Assembly: GCA_018268775.1 (NCBI GenBank)
Contig: JAFDVV010000004.1
Span: forward strand, 1 to 61,132
Direction of reading: 5' to 3'
DNA length: 61,132 nt
From: Acidobacteriota bacterium
GTDB taxonomy: Bacteria > Acidobacteriota > Terriglobia > Terriglobales > Acidobacteriaceae
This document shows positions 17,023-25,230 of this stretch, one piece after another. The notes beneath the pieces were generated by a model that saw only the letters and a program-made list of their open reading frames with translations, made no database searches and was not told where the DNA came from. The position numbers were made by a program, and so were the translations under genes. Numbering within the stretch: the stretch's first letter is position 1; each line of letters opens with the position of its first letter.

Positions 17023-18279
17023 ATGTTGACGAGACTGCCTGCAAATATCGAAGCCGTAAACCGCCAGATTGAGCGGTTTTCAGGTCTGCGGTTTCAATGG
17101 CCGGCATTTCCCATTGCACTTGAGGAGCGTTTTGAGCGGGACACGGCAGAGCGCCGGTCGCGGCGGCTGTGGCTTGAGGGCCTGATCGCCATTGCGCTGT
17201 TCGACCTCTTCCTGGTCGCCGACTACTTCAGCTCTCCTCAGGACTTTCGTCGCGCGTTGATCGTTCGCCTGCTGGTCGTCACCCCGGTCTGCCTGATTGT
17301 GAATGCGAGCATGTTGCAGAAGCCGGGAAAAACGGTGCGCGAGGCGAGCATCGCGTTTGCGTCCTGCCTGGCCGGAGCGGCACAGCTTTACCTGGAGGCG
17401 AACAAGAGCGCGGCGGCCTCTGCCTACGTACAGATGGCGGTGCTCGCGGTGGTGCTGTTCACCAATATCGTAATGCGGCTGCGGTTTCCTTATGCTGTGG
17501 CAACTTCGATAGCAATGCTTGCGGGGGACTGGGTCTTTCTGCGAGTGGACCACACCCTGACGAGCCAGGAAGAGATTCTGGGGATGGCGCTGGCGATCGC
17601 TACGACGGCGATTACTCTGGTGGCGAACTACAGCGCAGGCCGGGAAGAGCGGCTGAACTATCTTTTGAACCTTCGCGACGAGCTGATGGTGGAAGACCTG
17701 AACCGGCTGAATGCGCAACTGCTGCGGAGGTCGGAGAGCGATGCGCTGACGGGACTGGCGAACCGGCACTCGTTCGACTCGCAGTACGCCGAATTGTGGA
17801 AGCGGGCAGTGACCTCGGGGACGGCACTTTCGGCGATCGTCGTGGATGTCGACCACTTCAAGATGCTGAATGACCGGTACGGCCATCTGTATGGCGACGA
17901 AGTGTTGCGGAGGATCGGATCGCTGCTGCAACAAGCCCTGCGCGCCAAGGACGATTTTGCCGCCCGGTTTGGCGGCGAGGAGTTCGTGGTCCTGCTACCG
18001 GGAACCCACCTGCTGGCCGCGGCGCAGGTGGCCGCGCGCGTGTGCAAGATGGTGGAGCTGGCAGGGTTCCCCGCTCTGGACTCCTCACAGAAGCCGTACG
18101 ACTCGAGCACCGTGGCAACGGTTAGCTGCGGCGTCGCAACGGCGTATCCGACGATGCGCGATCGCGCCGACGACCTGTTGGAAGCGGCAGACCGTGCGAT
18201 GTACCAGGCGAAGGCGAATGGACGCAATTGCGTTGCGTGCGCGGATGTGAAGGAGATTGTCAGAGTCGCGGGGTATTGA
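17023..18279 (+). CDS. Membrane diguanylate cyclase (GGDEF domain)
   Basis: A 418-aa protein with a six-helix membrane region (about 50-205, beginning LWLEGLIAIALFDLFLVADY) followed by a GGDEF domain with signature ARFGGEEFVVLLPG, the metal/substrate segment VVDVDHFKMLNDRYGH and the terminal DRAMYQAKANGRN. It should make c-di-GMP from GTP. The RxxD inhibitory site expected nine residues before GGEEF reads AKDD, so feedback inhibition through the classic I-site is probably lost. ATG 17023 has GAAGAG 12 nt upstream; an in-frame TTG at 16957 is an alternative start. The last codons and the following repeat recur at 21641-21768. Confidence 0.9.
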   Translation: MLTRLPANIEAVNRQIERFSGLRFQWPAFPIALEERFERDTAERRSRRLWLEGLIAIALFDLFLVADYFSSPQDFRRALIVRLLVVTPVCLIVNASMLQKPGKTVREASIAFASCLAGAAQLYLEANKSAAASAYVQMAVLAVVLFTNIVMRLRFPYAVATSIAMLAGDWVFLRVDHTLTSQEEILGMALAIATTAITLVANYSAGREERLNYLLNLRDELMVEDLNRLNAQLLRRSESDALTGLANRHSFDSQYAELWKRAVTSGTALSAIVVDVDHFKMLNDRYGHLYGDEVLRRIGSLLQQALRAKDDFAARFGGEEFVVLLPGTHLLAAAQVAARVCKMVELAGFPALDSSQKPYDSSTVATVSCGVATAYPTMRDRADDLLEAADRAMYQAKANGRNCVACADVKEIVRVAGY

Positions 18280-18294
18280 GTCGCCTGGTTGAAA

Positions 18295-18404
18295 GGCGGT
18301 TCGAGCTTCGCTCGAATGTTCCCACCCATGCCGCGATAAAACCGCGTCATGAATGGGGCACCCGGCTCCCACACATGCGATGAAACCGCGTGTATGGGGC
18401 ACCC
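18295..18404. repeat. Family B palindromic repeat, full copy plus truncated second copy
   Basis: A full family B copy occupies 18295-18365: a TTCGAGCTTCGCTCGAA hairpin, then a CCCACCCATG to CATGAATGGGG inverted pair, ending in GGGGCACCCGG. A shortened second copy covering only the second half follows at 18368-18404 and ends in GGGGCACCCA. The pair fills the gap between the diguanylate cyclase and polA stops. Confidence 0.85.
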
Positions 18405-18430
18405 AGTCGCTGTTCAGTTTTGCGTGGCTT

Positions 18431-21400
18431 TTACTTGATGTCGCGCCAGTTCTGACCGATGCCGACCTCGGCGACGATGGGGATGGAGAACTCGGCGACG
18501 TGCTCCATCTCGTGTTTGACGAGAGCTTCGATTTCATTCGATTCCTCGGGGACGACGTCGAAGAGCAGTTCGTCGTGGACCTGGAGGGTCATGCGGGAGC
18601 GGAGCCTGCGCGTTGTGATCTGCGCGTCGATGCGGATCATGGCGAGCTTGATGAGGTCGGCGGCGGTACCCTGAAGCGGCGTGTTGACGGCGGTGCGCTC
18701 GGCGAAGCCGCGCATGTTGGGGTTGCGCGACTGGATATCGGGGATGGGACGCACGCGGCCGAACGATGTGCTGACGGCCTGGTTGCGGCGCACGGTGGCG
18801 AGGGTCTGCTCGATGAAGCGCTGTACGCCGGAGTAGCGCTCGAAGTAGCGCTCGATGTACTCGCGAGCTGTCTTCTGGTCGATGCCTAGCTGTGCGGCGA
18901 GGCCGAAGGGCGAGATGCCGTAGACGATGCCGAAGTTGACGGCCTTGGCGCGTGCGCGTGTCTCCTTGTCCATCGTAGCGGCGTCGACGCCGAAGACCTC
19001 GGCGGCGGTGAGCGTGTGGATGTCCTTGCCGGTGCGGTAGGCATCGAGCAGCAGCGGGTCCTGCGAGAAGTGGGCCATCAGGCGCAGCTCGATCTGCGAG
19101 TAGTCGGCAGACATGAGGACATTGCCGGGTGCGGCGATGAAGGCCGCGCGAATCTCGCGGCCGACGGCGGTGCGTACGGGGATGTTTTGCAGGTTGGGGT
19201 TGATGGAGGAGAGGCGCCCGGTTGCTGCGCCCACCTGGTTGAAGGTGGTGTGGATGCGGCCTTCGGAGTCGGCGAGCGAGGGCAGCGTGTCGAGGTAGGT
19301 GCCCTTGAGCTTCTGGAGCTGGCGGTACTCGATGACGAGCGCAGCGATGGGGTGCGATTCGGCGAGCTCTTCGAGAACGTCCTGCGCGGTGGAGACGACC
19401 TTGCCCTTGCCGTACTTCATGGGCTTCGGAAGGAGCATCCTGTTGAAGAGGACGTCGCCGAGCTGCTTGGGAGAGTTGATGTTGAAGCGGTGTCCGGAAT
19501 CGGAATAGATGCTCTCGGCCAGGTTGTCGATCTCGACGCCGAGGCGTGTGGACATCTCGCGCAGGAAGGCGGGGTCGATGCGGACGCCGGTCTGCTCCAT
19601 GCCGAGAAGAACCGGGACGAGGGGAAGATCGATGGTGTTGTAGACGTGCTGGAGGGGAGAGATTTGTGGTGATCCAACCCACATCTCAGGATCGAGATGT
19701 GGGGCACCCGGCTTTGTGGTTGGTTTTTTGTCGGCGAAGAGCATCTCGGCGGTGACGGCTCCGCCTAGTGCGGGATCGTCGGCGGGGATGTTGTGATCGG
19801 TGGGTGCGTATTCGGCGATCTGCTGGCTAAGAGTGGTGGAGAGGCGGACGACGGCGGCGGCGGCTTCGGGGAGCCGTTTGGGGTCGGCGGGATTTTCTTT
19901 TGTGGGCTGGTGGGCGAGGGCGCGGCTGATGCTTCGCGCCGCGATGTCGGAGAGCGTGTGCGAGCTGTGCGTGGGGTTAATGAGGAAGCTCAGCAACATG
20001 ACGTCGTTGCGCACTCCTTCGATCTGAATGCCGTGCGGTTGAAGCGCGCGGAGGACGGCCTTGAGATCGTGGACGTCTTTGGGGAGATCAGCGTCGGTGA
20101 GGGCATCTTTGATGCCGGGGTCGTCGAGGGAGACTTCGATGGCGAAGTGGTCGTTGGCGGCGAGGCCGAGGTGGGATACGGTTTCGGCGGAAGCCCACAT
20201 CTCAGAATCGAGATGTGGGGCACCCGATTCCTTGGCTGGATCGGGTGCGGTGAAGAGGGACATATTTTCGGCAGGAGGCGGCTCGGGTTCTTCTTCGGAG
20301 AGTTCTGCGGCGGTCTCTTCGGCGATAGCCTGCGCGTCTTCAGAGATAGCGATAGCGAGGCCGTGGGGCTTGCCGGTGGCGGGGTCGATGGCGCGGGCCT
20401 CTTTGAGGAGCTGTTTGATCTGGATTGTTGTTGGCTTTAGCTCGTAGGTAATAACCGTGGTGTCGGCGGCGGGAGCGAGTTCTTTGAGGAGCGTGGTGAA
20501 CTCGAGCTCGGAGAAGAGATCGCGGCAGGCGGCGAGGTCGGGCTGCTGCGTGCGCATGGCATCGAGCGAGTACTCGATGGGGACCTCGGTGTGGATGGTG
20601 ACGAGTTCCTTTGAGAGCAGGATGTTGTCGCGGTTGTTGGCGAGCGACTCGCGGTAGGTCTTGCGCTTGATGGCGTCGGGCATTGCCGTGGCTGCGTCGA
20701 TGGCAGCCTCGACGGTGCCGAACTGCTGGATGAGTTCGACGGAGCCCTTGTCGCCGATGCCGGGGGCGCCGGGGACGTTGTCGATGGAGTCGCCACGGAG
20801 GGCCATAACGTCGATGACGCGCGATGGGGGGACTCCGAGGGCGGCTTCGACGCCGGCGGGGTCGAGGACGAGGTTGTCCTTCGTCGGGTTGAGGATGGAG
20901 ACGTCTTTGGTGACGAGCTGCATCATGTCCTTGTCGGAGGAGACGACGTAGACGTGGTGGCCGAGCGCGGAGAGTTTGTGCGAGAGCGTGCCGATGACGT
21001 CGTCGGCCTCGAAGCCATCGTAGTAGAGGATGGGGATGCGGAAGGCCTCGAGCGCGCGGCGGATGTAGGGCTGCTGCTGGATGAGGTCGGGCGGCGTCTC
21101 GGTGCGGTTGGCCTTGTAGCCGCCGTACTCGATGACTTCAAACTGCTGCGTCTTGATGTTGAACTTCTTGACGTCCTTCATCTGCGCGGCCGTCTCGTTG
21201 CGAAGCAGAGGAGCGCCGACGTCGTAGATGGCTGCGAGGTACTCCGGCTGAAAGTCCTTGCGCAGCTTGTTGATCATGTTGACGAAGACATACGTCGCCG
21301 CGGTGGGGATGCCGGTGCGCGTGGACATGGGTCGCGCGCGTGCCATGGCATGATAAGCGCGAAAGATGAAGGCCATCGAGTCGAGGAGATAGATGGGGGG

Positions 21401-21445
21401 CTTGGTGGATTTAGATTCGGAGGGCTTGGTGGGCGTCTTTGCCAT
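18431..21445 (-). CDS. polA: DNA polymerase I with two in-frame palindromic-repeat insertions
   Basis: A 1004-aa Pol I, longer than the roughly 930 aa of E. coli. Domains: 5'-nuclease (residues 15-310, starting LLDSMAFIFRAYHAM), a degenerate 3'-5' exonuclease region (about 420-570), and the polymerase domain with motif A SADYSQIELR, motif B KAVNFGIVYG and motif C QVHDELLFDV. The acidic proofreading residues are not conserved by eye: FAIEVS stands where E. coli has FDTETD. Peptides GAPHLDSEMW (407-418) and GAPHLDPEMW (578-589) are translations of palindromic repeats and lie on either side of the exonuclease region. ATG 21445 is chosen because the residues further upstream are a repeat read-through. 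Confidence 0.95.
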   Translation of the reverse strand: MAKTPTKPSESKSTKPPIYLLDSMAFIFRAYHAMARARPMSTRTGIPTAATYVFVNMINKLRKDFQPEYLAAIYDVGAPLLRNETAAQMKDVKKFNIKTQQFEVIEYGGYKANRTETPPDLIQQQPYIRRALEAFRIPILYYDGFEADDVIGTLSHKLSALGHHVYVVSSDKDMMQLVTKDVSILNPTKDNLVLDPAGVEAALGVPPSRVIDVMALRGDSIDNVPGAPGIGDKGSVELIQQFGTVEAAIDAATAMPDAIKRKTYRESLANNRDNILLSKELVTIHTEVPIEYSLDAMRTQQPDLAACRDLFSELEFTTLLKELAPAADTTVITYELKPTTIQIKQLLKEARAIDPATGKPHGLAIAISEDAQAIAEETAAELSEEEPEPPPAENMSLFTAPDPAKESGAPHLDSEMWASAETVSHLGLAANDHFAIEVSLDDPGIKDALTDADLPKDVHDLKAVLRALQPHGIQIEGVRNDVMLLSFLINPTHSSHTLSDIAARSISRALAHQPTKENPADPKRLPEAAAAVVRLSTTLSQQIAEYAPTDHNIPADDPALGGAVTAEMLFADKKPTTKPGAPHLDPEMWVGSPQISPLQHVYNTIDLPLVPVLLGMEQTGVRIDPAFLREMSTRLGVEIDNLAESIYSDSGHRFNINSPKQLGDVLFNRMLLPKPMKYGKGKVVSTAQDVLEELAESHPIAALVIEYRQLQKLKGTYLDTLPSLADSEGRIHTTFNQVGAATGRLSSINPNLQNIPVRTAVGREIRAAFIAAPGNVLMSADYSQIELRLMAHFSQDPLLLDAYRTGKDIHTLTAAEVFGVDAATMDKETRARAKAVNFGIVYGISPFGLAAQLGIDQKTAREYIERYFERYSGVQRFIEQTLATVRRNQAVSTSFGRVRPIPDIQSRNPNMRGFAERTAVNTPLQGTAADLIKLAMIRIDAQITTRRLRSRMTLQVHDELLFDVVPEESNEIEALVKHEMEHVAEFSIPIVAEVGIGQNWRDIK
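19678..19712. repeat. Family C palindromic repeat inside polA (copy 2)
   Basis: Perfect 10-bp arms CCCACATCTC and GAGATGTGGG with loop AGGATC, followed by the shared tail GGGCACCCGGC. It is read in frame on the minus strand as PGAPHLDPEMWVG, between the exonuclease-like and polymerase domains. The sequence just after it, GGCTTTGTGGTTG, also follows the family B copy at 21694-21768, so the match extends beyond the hairpin. Confidence 0.9.
20194..20226. repeat. Family C palindromic repeat inside polA (copy 1)
   Basis: The same 10-bp arms as the copy at 19678 with loop AGAATC and tail GGGCACCCG. It is read in frame as SGAPHLDSEMWAS, at the start of the exonuclease-like region. The two copies differ at only one loop base across the hairpin, although they lie 480 nt apart in a coding sequence. 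Confidence 0.9.
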
Positions 21446-21495
21446 GGCCTTTTGATGGTAGCGCGTTGGCGTGAGGATCGTGGTGAGCTGAGGAA

Positions 21496-21566
21496 AGCGG
21501 TTCGAGCTTCGCTCGAATGTTCCCACCCATGCCGCGATAAAACTGCGTCATGAATGGGGCACCCGG
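21496..21566. repeat. Family B palindromic repeat upstream of polA
   Basis: A full copy: GTTCGAGCTTCGCTCGAATG, then CCCACCCATGCCGCGATAAA to GTCATGAATGGGGCACCCGG. It is almost identical to 18295-18365. It lies about 50 nt before the polA start, so the polA leader or promoter runs through it. Confidence 0.88.
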
Positions 21567-21610
21567 CCCATCAGCCGCTCCGACACTGAAACAACCTCTT
21601 GACCTTCTAC

Positions 21611-21682
21611 AGGCACACGACACCCGGCAACTGCCTTTCATGCGCGGACATGAAGGAGATTGCCAGAGTCGCGGGATATTGA
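21611..21682 (+). pseudogene. Remnant of a diguanylate cyclase 3' end
   Basis: Read in frame to the TGA at 21680-21682 the peptide is PGNCLSCADMKEIARVAGY, matching the end of the diguanylate cyclase at 18.2 kb (GRNCVACADVKEIVRVAGY). At DNA level 21641-21685 matches 18238-18282 at 41 of 45 positions by hand. The match then continues into the adjacent family B repeat. Upstream of about 21611 a stop codon interrupts the frame and no GGDEF sequence is found, so only the gene's tail remains. Confidence 0.75.
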
Positions 21683-21693
21683 GTCTGCCCAGG

Positions 21694-21768
21694 TGAAAAG
21701 CGGTTCGAGCTTCGCTCGAATGTCCCACCTTAGGCGCGATAAAACTGCGCCGAAGATGGGGCACCCGG
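21694..21768. repeat. Family B palindromic repeat next to queA
   Basis: Contains GGTTCGAGCTTCGCTCGAAT, then a diverged second half (CCCACCTTAGGCGCGATAAA to CGAAGATGGGGCACCCGG). It directly follows the cyclase remnant and ends 13 nt before the queA stop. Confidence 0.85.
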
Positions 21769-21780
21769 CTTTGTGGTTGC

Positions 21781-22902
21781 TTAGAGGATCAACATGCAGT
21801 CGCCGTAGGAGAAGAAGCGGTAGCGCTCGCGGACGGCGTGGGCGTAGGCGGCGAGTACTGCTTCCCTTCCCGCGAAGGCGCTTACCAGCATCAGCAGCGT
21901 GGATTGCGGCAGGTGGAAGTTGGTGAGCAGGCCCGAGACGACGCGGAACTGATAGCCGGGGCTGATGAAGATGCTGGTCTCGCCGGAGTGCGGATGGAGG
22001 CGGATACCGGCGTGGGGCTCGAAGGCGGCTACATCACGATCCCCGGCGGTGGCGTGGTGAGCACAGTGTTCGAGCGTGCGTGTGGTGGTGGTCCCGGCGG
22101 CGATGATGCGGCGCTTGTCGTGCAGCGCGGCGTTGATGGCGTCGGCGGTGGCCGCGGGCAGCGTGTAGTGCTCGGCGTGGAGGTGGATGTCCTCGACGTT
22201 TTCGGCGCGCACGGGCTGGAAGGTGCCGAGGCCTACGTGGAGGGTGATGGTCTCGATCTGGACTCCGCGTTGGCGGAGCTGGTCGAGGACCTCAGGCGTG
22301 AAGTGAAGGCCCGCTGTGGGAGCGGCGGCTGAGCCGGACTCGTGAGAGAAGATGGTTTGGTAGCGGTCGCGGTCTTCGACGGTGTCGCTGCGGTGAATGT
22401 AAGGCGGCAGCGGCATGTGGCCTATCTGATCGAGGATGGCGCGGAAGTTTTGAGTGGGCTTGAAGCGCAGGGTGCGCTCGCCGAAGTCGGCGGCGGCGAT
22501 GACCTCGGCTTCGAGCAGCGGCGTGTGGTCGTTGGCGGCGGCGAAGTGGAGATGCTCGCCGGGCTGGATCTTGCGGCCGGGGCGGACGAGCGCTGTCCAC
22601 TCGTCGGGGCCGATCTGCTGGGTGAGGAGGACTTCGATGCGGCCGGTGGGGTCGGGCGAGTTGGCCTGGGTGTGCGGGCCGCGCGCGCGCGTTGCGTAGA
22701 GGCGCGCGGGGATGACGCGGCTGTCGTTAAGGATCAGTAGATCGCCGGGGTGCAGAAGCTGGGGAAGGGTGCGGAAGAACTCGTCGCGGTACTCACCGGC
22801 GGCGCGGTCGAGGAAGAGCATGCGGCTGGAGCCTCGGATGGGAGGCGGAGATTGCGCGATGAGTTCTTCGGGGAGGTCGAAATGGAAGTCGGCGACGCGC
22901 AC
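21781..22902 (-). CDS. queA: S-adenosylmethionine:tRNA ribosyltransferase-isomerase
   Basis: A 373-aa protein beginning [19 protein letters not shown], with internal stretches typical of QueA ([76 protein letters not shown]). It transfers and isomerises the ribosyl group of SAM onto 7-aminomethyl-7-deazaguanine in tRNA, giving epoxyqueuosine. The start is GTG 22902 with no clear ribosome-binding site. It lies downstream of a repeat-rich spacer and is not near other queuosine genes in this window. Confidence 0.96.
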   Translation of the reverse strand: MRVADFHFDLPEELIAQSPPPIRGSSRMLFLDRAAGEYRDEFFRTLPQLLHPGDLLILNDSRVIPARLYATRARGPHTQANSPDPTGRIEVLLTQQIGPDEWTALVRPGRKIQPGEHLHFAAANDHTPLLEAEVIAAADFGERTLRFKPTQNFRAILDQIGHMPLPPYIHRSDTVEDRDRYQTIFSHESGSAAAPTAGLHFTPEVLDQLRQRGVQIETITLHVGLGTFQPVRAENVEDIHLHAEHYTLPAATADAINAALHDKRRIIAAGTTTTRTLEHCAHHATAGDRDVAAFEPHAGIRLHPHSGETSIFISPGYQFRVVSGLLTNFHLPQSTLLMLVSAFAGREAVLAAYAHAVRERYRFFSYGDCMLIL

Positions 22903-22942
22903 TGTTTTTATTTTAGGGTGATTTCCGTGAAGACGTTGAACC

Positions 22943-22986
22943 GCAGGTCCTTCGACTCCGCGCTACGCGCTCCGCTCAGGATGACA
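22943..22986. repeat. Family A repeat (long form)
   Basis: Starts GCAGGTCCTTCGACTCCGC and ends GCTCAGGATGACA, with a variable GC-rich centre between. It lies 40 nt upstream of the queA start. Confidence 0.85.
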
Positions 22987-23025
22987 CTTTTTCTTCTCGA
23001 TCCGAATTTATGGCACGGCAAGGAA

Positions 23026-23058
23026 CAGCAGATTCCTTCGCTTCGCCACGGAATGACA
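23026..23058. repeat. Family A repeat (short form)
   Basis: CAGCAGATTCCTTCGCTTCG followed by CCACGGAATGACA. It lies between the queA promoter region and the acyltransferase stop, 40 nt from another copy. Confidence 0.82.
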
Positions 23059-23067
23059 ACTCAATAT

Positions 23068-23712
23068 CTATGCGGAGTGGGATTCGGCAAGGACCGAGGC
23101 GCGGTCGAGCGCGGACTGTACGGCCTGCTGCTCGGCTGGCGCGGGCACGGCCCAGGCGACGGTGACGCGGGAGAAGGGCTTGGGGATCATGAAGCGGTCC
23201 CAGGAGCGGAGCGTCCAGGCGCGGTGCGGGTGCAGGTAGACGGCCCCGACGGGCGCGTTGACGAGCGCGGCGAGCTGGGTGACCCCTGGCTTGGCCTTTT
23301 GCGCGGGGCCGCGCGGGCCGTCGGCCGTGATGGCGATGTAGTTGTTCTCGTGGAAGGCGCGTTGGAGGTTGCGGAGGCCGACGGCCCCGTCGCGCGAGCT
23401 GGAGCCGCGCACGGCCACGAAGCCGAGCCGCTCGACGGTGCGGGCGATGAGTTCGCCGTCGAAGCTGCGGCTGATGAGGATGTGGAGGTTTGCGTTGCGG
23501 AAGCGCCAGGCGCAGGCGAGTAGACAGCGGTGCCAGATGGCGTAGATGAGCGGCGGAGGCGTGTGGTACTGCGGCGTCATGCCGGGTTCGCAGATGTCCT
23601 CGTAGCGCAGGGTGACTCCGAGCAGGCAGATGACCATGTAGGCCAGCGGAGGGACGATGGCGAGGATGAGGCGCTGCTTGAAGGTGAAGCGTTGGGCTGC
23701 TGGCTCGGGCAC
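23068..23712 (-). CDS. DUF374-type lysophospholipid/lipid A-like acyltransferase
   Basis: A 214-aa protein with an N-terminal hydrophobic helix (ILAIVPPLAYMVICLLGVTL) and the DUF374 signature: IYAIWHRCLL in place of the H-x4-D box, ISRSFDGELIARTVERLGF, VRGSSSRDGAVGLRNL and ITADGPRGPAQKAKPGV. The family is related to LpxL/PlsC acyltransferases and probably acylates a membrane lipid at the inner membrane. The start is GTG 23712. Both flanks are repeats rather than genes, so context does not help. Confidence 0.85.
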   Translation of the reverse strand: MPEPAAQRFTFKQRLILAIVPPLAYMVICLLGVTLRYEDICEPGMTPQYHTPPPLIYAIWHRCLLACAWRFRNANLHILISRSFDGELIARTVERLGFVAVRGSSSRDGAVGLRNLQRAFHENNYIAITADGPRGPAQKAKPGVTQLAALVNAPVGAVYLHPHRAWTLRSWDRFMIPKPFSRVTVAWAVPAPAEQQAVQSALDRASVLAESHSA

Positions 23713-23780
23713 GTAGATGAGTTTACCTGTCCGGGCCTTCTCAATATGTACCGGTTAGCTGCGCGTGCGAAGAGCGTTGC

Positions 23781-23857
23781 GCGAATGTCCACTCATTCGA
23801 CTTCGCTCAGGGCAGGCTCTTAGCGACGATAAAGCTGTCGCGAAGATGGGGCACCCG
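23781..23857. repeat. Diverged family B repeat
   Basis: GCGAATGTCCACTCATTCGA followed by CTTCGCTCAGGGCAGG, GACGATAAAGCTGTCGCGAA and GATGGGGCACCCG. The order matches family B, but part of the centre looks like family A, so it may be a mosaic. Confidence 0.65.
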
Positions 23858-23897
23858 CTCTCGTTGCCCACTTGAGTTTTTGTGGCACTCCTGGAAA

Positions 23898-23929
23898 AGC
23901 AGGTTCCTTCGCTTCGCTGCGGAATGACA
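23898..23929. repeat. Family A repeat (short form)
   Basis: AGCAGGTTCCTTCGCTTCGC followed by TGCGGAATGACA. It lies downstream of the ABC permease stop and may influence the 3' end of that transcript. Confidence 0.85.
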
Positions 23930-23985
23930 AACCAATGGGGAATGACACTCTCTCCAAATGATGCGATGGCACTCCGCTGCCGGAG

Positions 23986-25230
23986 CTAACTATATTTGAG
24001 CCAGCGGAGAATCTCCGGCAGGTTGGGGCGTTTACCGTACATGAGGATGCCTACGCGATAGACGCGAGCCGTAAACCACATGACTACCCAGATTGCGAGC
24101 AGCATAAGCACGATCGACCCGGCGATGTCGTACCATGCGACGGTGGAGATGGAGATACGCAGGTACATCAGCAGCGGTGTGCAGGTGGGTATAAGCGACA
24201 TGACTCGTGAGAAGGTGGAACTGGGATTGGAGATAACCGGGCCGAGCACGAACATGCAAACGGCGAGGGGCATGGCGATGACGAGGTTAAACTGCTGCAG
24301 CTCCTGCTCGGAGTTGACCATGGCACCGATGGCGGCAGCGATTCCAGAGTAGAGCAGGAAGCCTAGGACAAAGTATCCGATGAAGGCTGCGATCTGCGGC
24401 GCGGAGAAATGAACCTGAACGGAGCCTGCTCCGACCGCCGAGACGATGGCCTGCGATGAGAGCAGGATGGCGGCAGCAACCCAGATCCCGATCTGCGTGA
24501 GGCCGACGGCGCCGACGCCGAAGAGCTTGCCCATCATCATCTCCTCGGGCCGAACGGTGGCGAGCATGACTTCGAAGACACGCGAGGTCTTCTCTTCGAT
24601 GATGGACCGGGCGACATTCATGCCGTGCAGCATGACGGCCATGTACATAAGGAAGAAGAGGACGTAGGCGCCGAAGAAGGCGGTCATGGTGTCGGACTTC
24701 GATATCTCGCCATTCTTGATGGTGTCGGTCTCGACCTCGACGGGCTCCATCATGGTTTTGATGTCGACTGAGTCAAGACCACGATGCTTGAGTCCCTGGC
24801 GCATAAAGACGCGACGCATGGCGCCTGAGATGGTGTCCTTGGTGGCAATGTCGGCGTGGTTGACGGCGGTGTAGGTGATCTTCGGCGTTGAGGTTGCTGT
24901 ATCGATCCAGAGAAAGCCATCGATCTGTTTGTCGACGGTTTCGTCGACGACAGTCTTGCGCGTCTCGGGAGATGGAGGCGAGATGACATCAACCTTCATG
25001 GCCGAGTCTTTGCCATGCTCGAGCTCATTCTGGATGTCGAGAGCGAGATCGGCGTCCTGTGCGATGACAGCGATGTGCGAGGCCGACTTGGAGTTCCTGG
25101 TTTTGAGTACGGAAAAAAACATGCCTCCCGCCATGAGCGCGGGAATAAGGAGGGTCGTGATGACGAAACCCTTGGTGCGGACGCGCTCGATGTACTCCCG
25201 CCTGGCGATGAGAAGGGTGTTGTTAAGCAT
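23986..25230 (-). CDS. ABC-2 type exporter permease (NatB-like)
   Basis: A 414-aa membrane protein starting MLNNTLLIARREYIERVRTKG, the usual opening of NatB-type permeases. One hydrophobic helix near residue 25 is followed by a long external region (about 50-185) and six helices in the C-terminal half (AYVLFFLMYMAVMLHGMNV, IGIWVAAAILLSS, AFIGYFVLGFLLYSGIAAAI and others). The SIIEEKTSRVFEVMLATVRP segment is typical of the family. Its start overlaps the end of the ATPase gene by 8 nt, so the two form one exporter. The substrate is unknown; NatAB of Bacillus exports Na+. Confidence 0.9.
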   Translation of the reverse strand: MLNNTLLIARREYIERVRTKGFVITTLLIPALMAGGMFFSVLKTRNSKSASHIAVIAQDADLALDIQNELEHGKDSAMKVDVISPPSPETRKTVVDETVDKQIDGFLWIDTATSTPKITYTAVNHADIATKDTISGAMRRVFMRQGLKHRGLDSVDIKTMMEPVEVETDTIKNGEISKSDTMTAFFGAYVLFFLMYMAVMLHGMNVARSIIEEKTSRVFEVMLATVRPEEMMMGKLFGVGAVGLTQIGIWVAAAILLSSQAIVSAVGAGSVQVHFSAPQIAAFIGYFVLGFLLYSGIAAAIGAMVNSEQELQQFNLVIAMPLAVCMFVLGPVISNPSSTFSRVMSLIPTCTPLLMYLRISISTVAWYDIAGSIVLMLLAIWVVMWFTARVYRVGILMYGKRPNLPEILRWLKYS

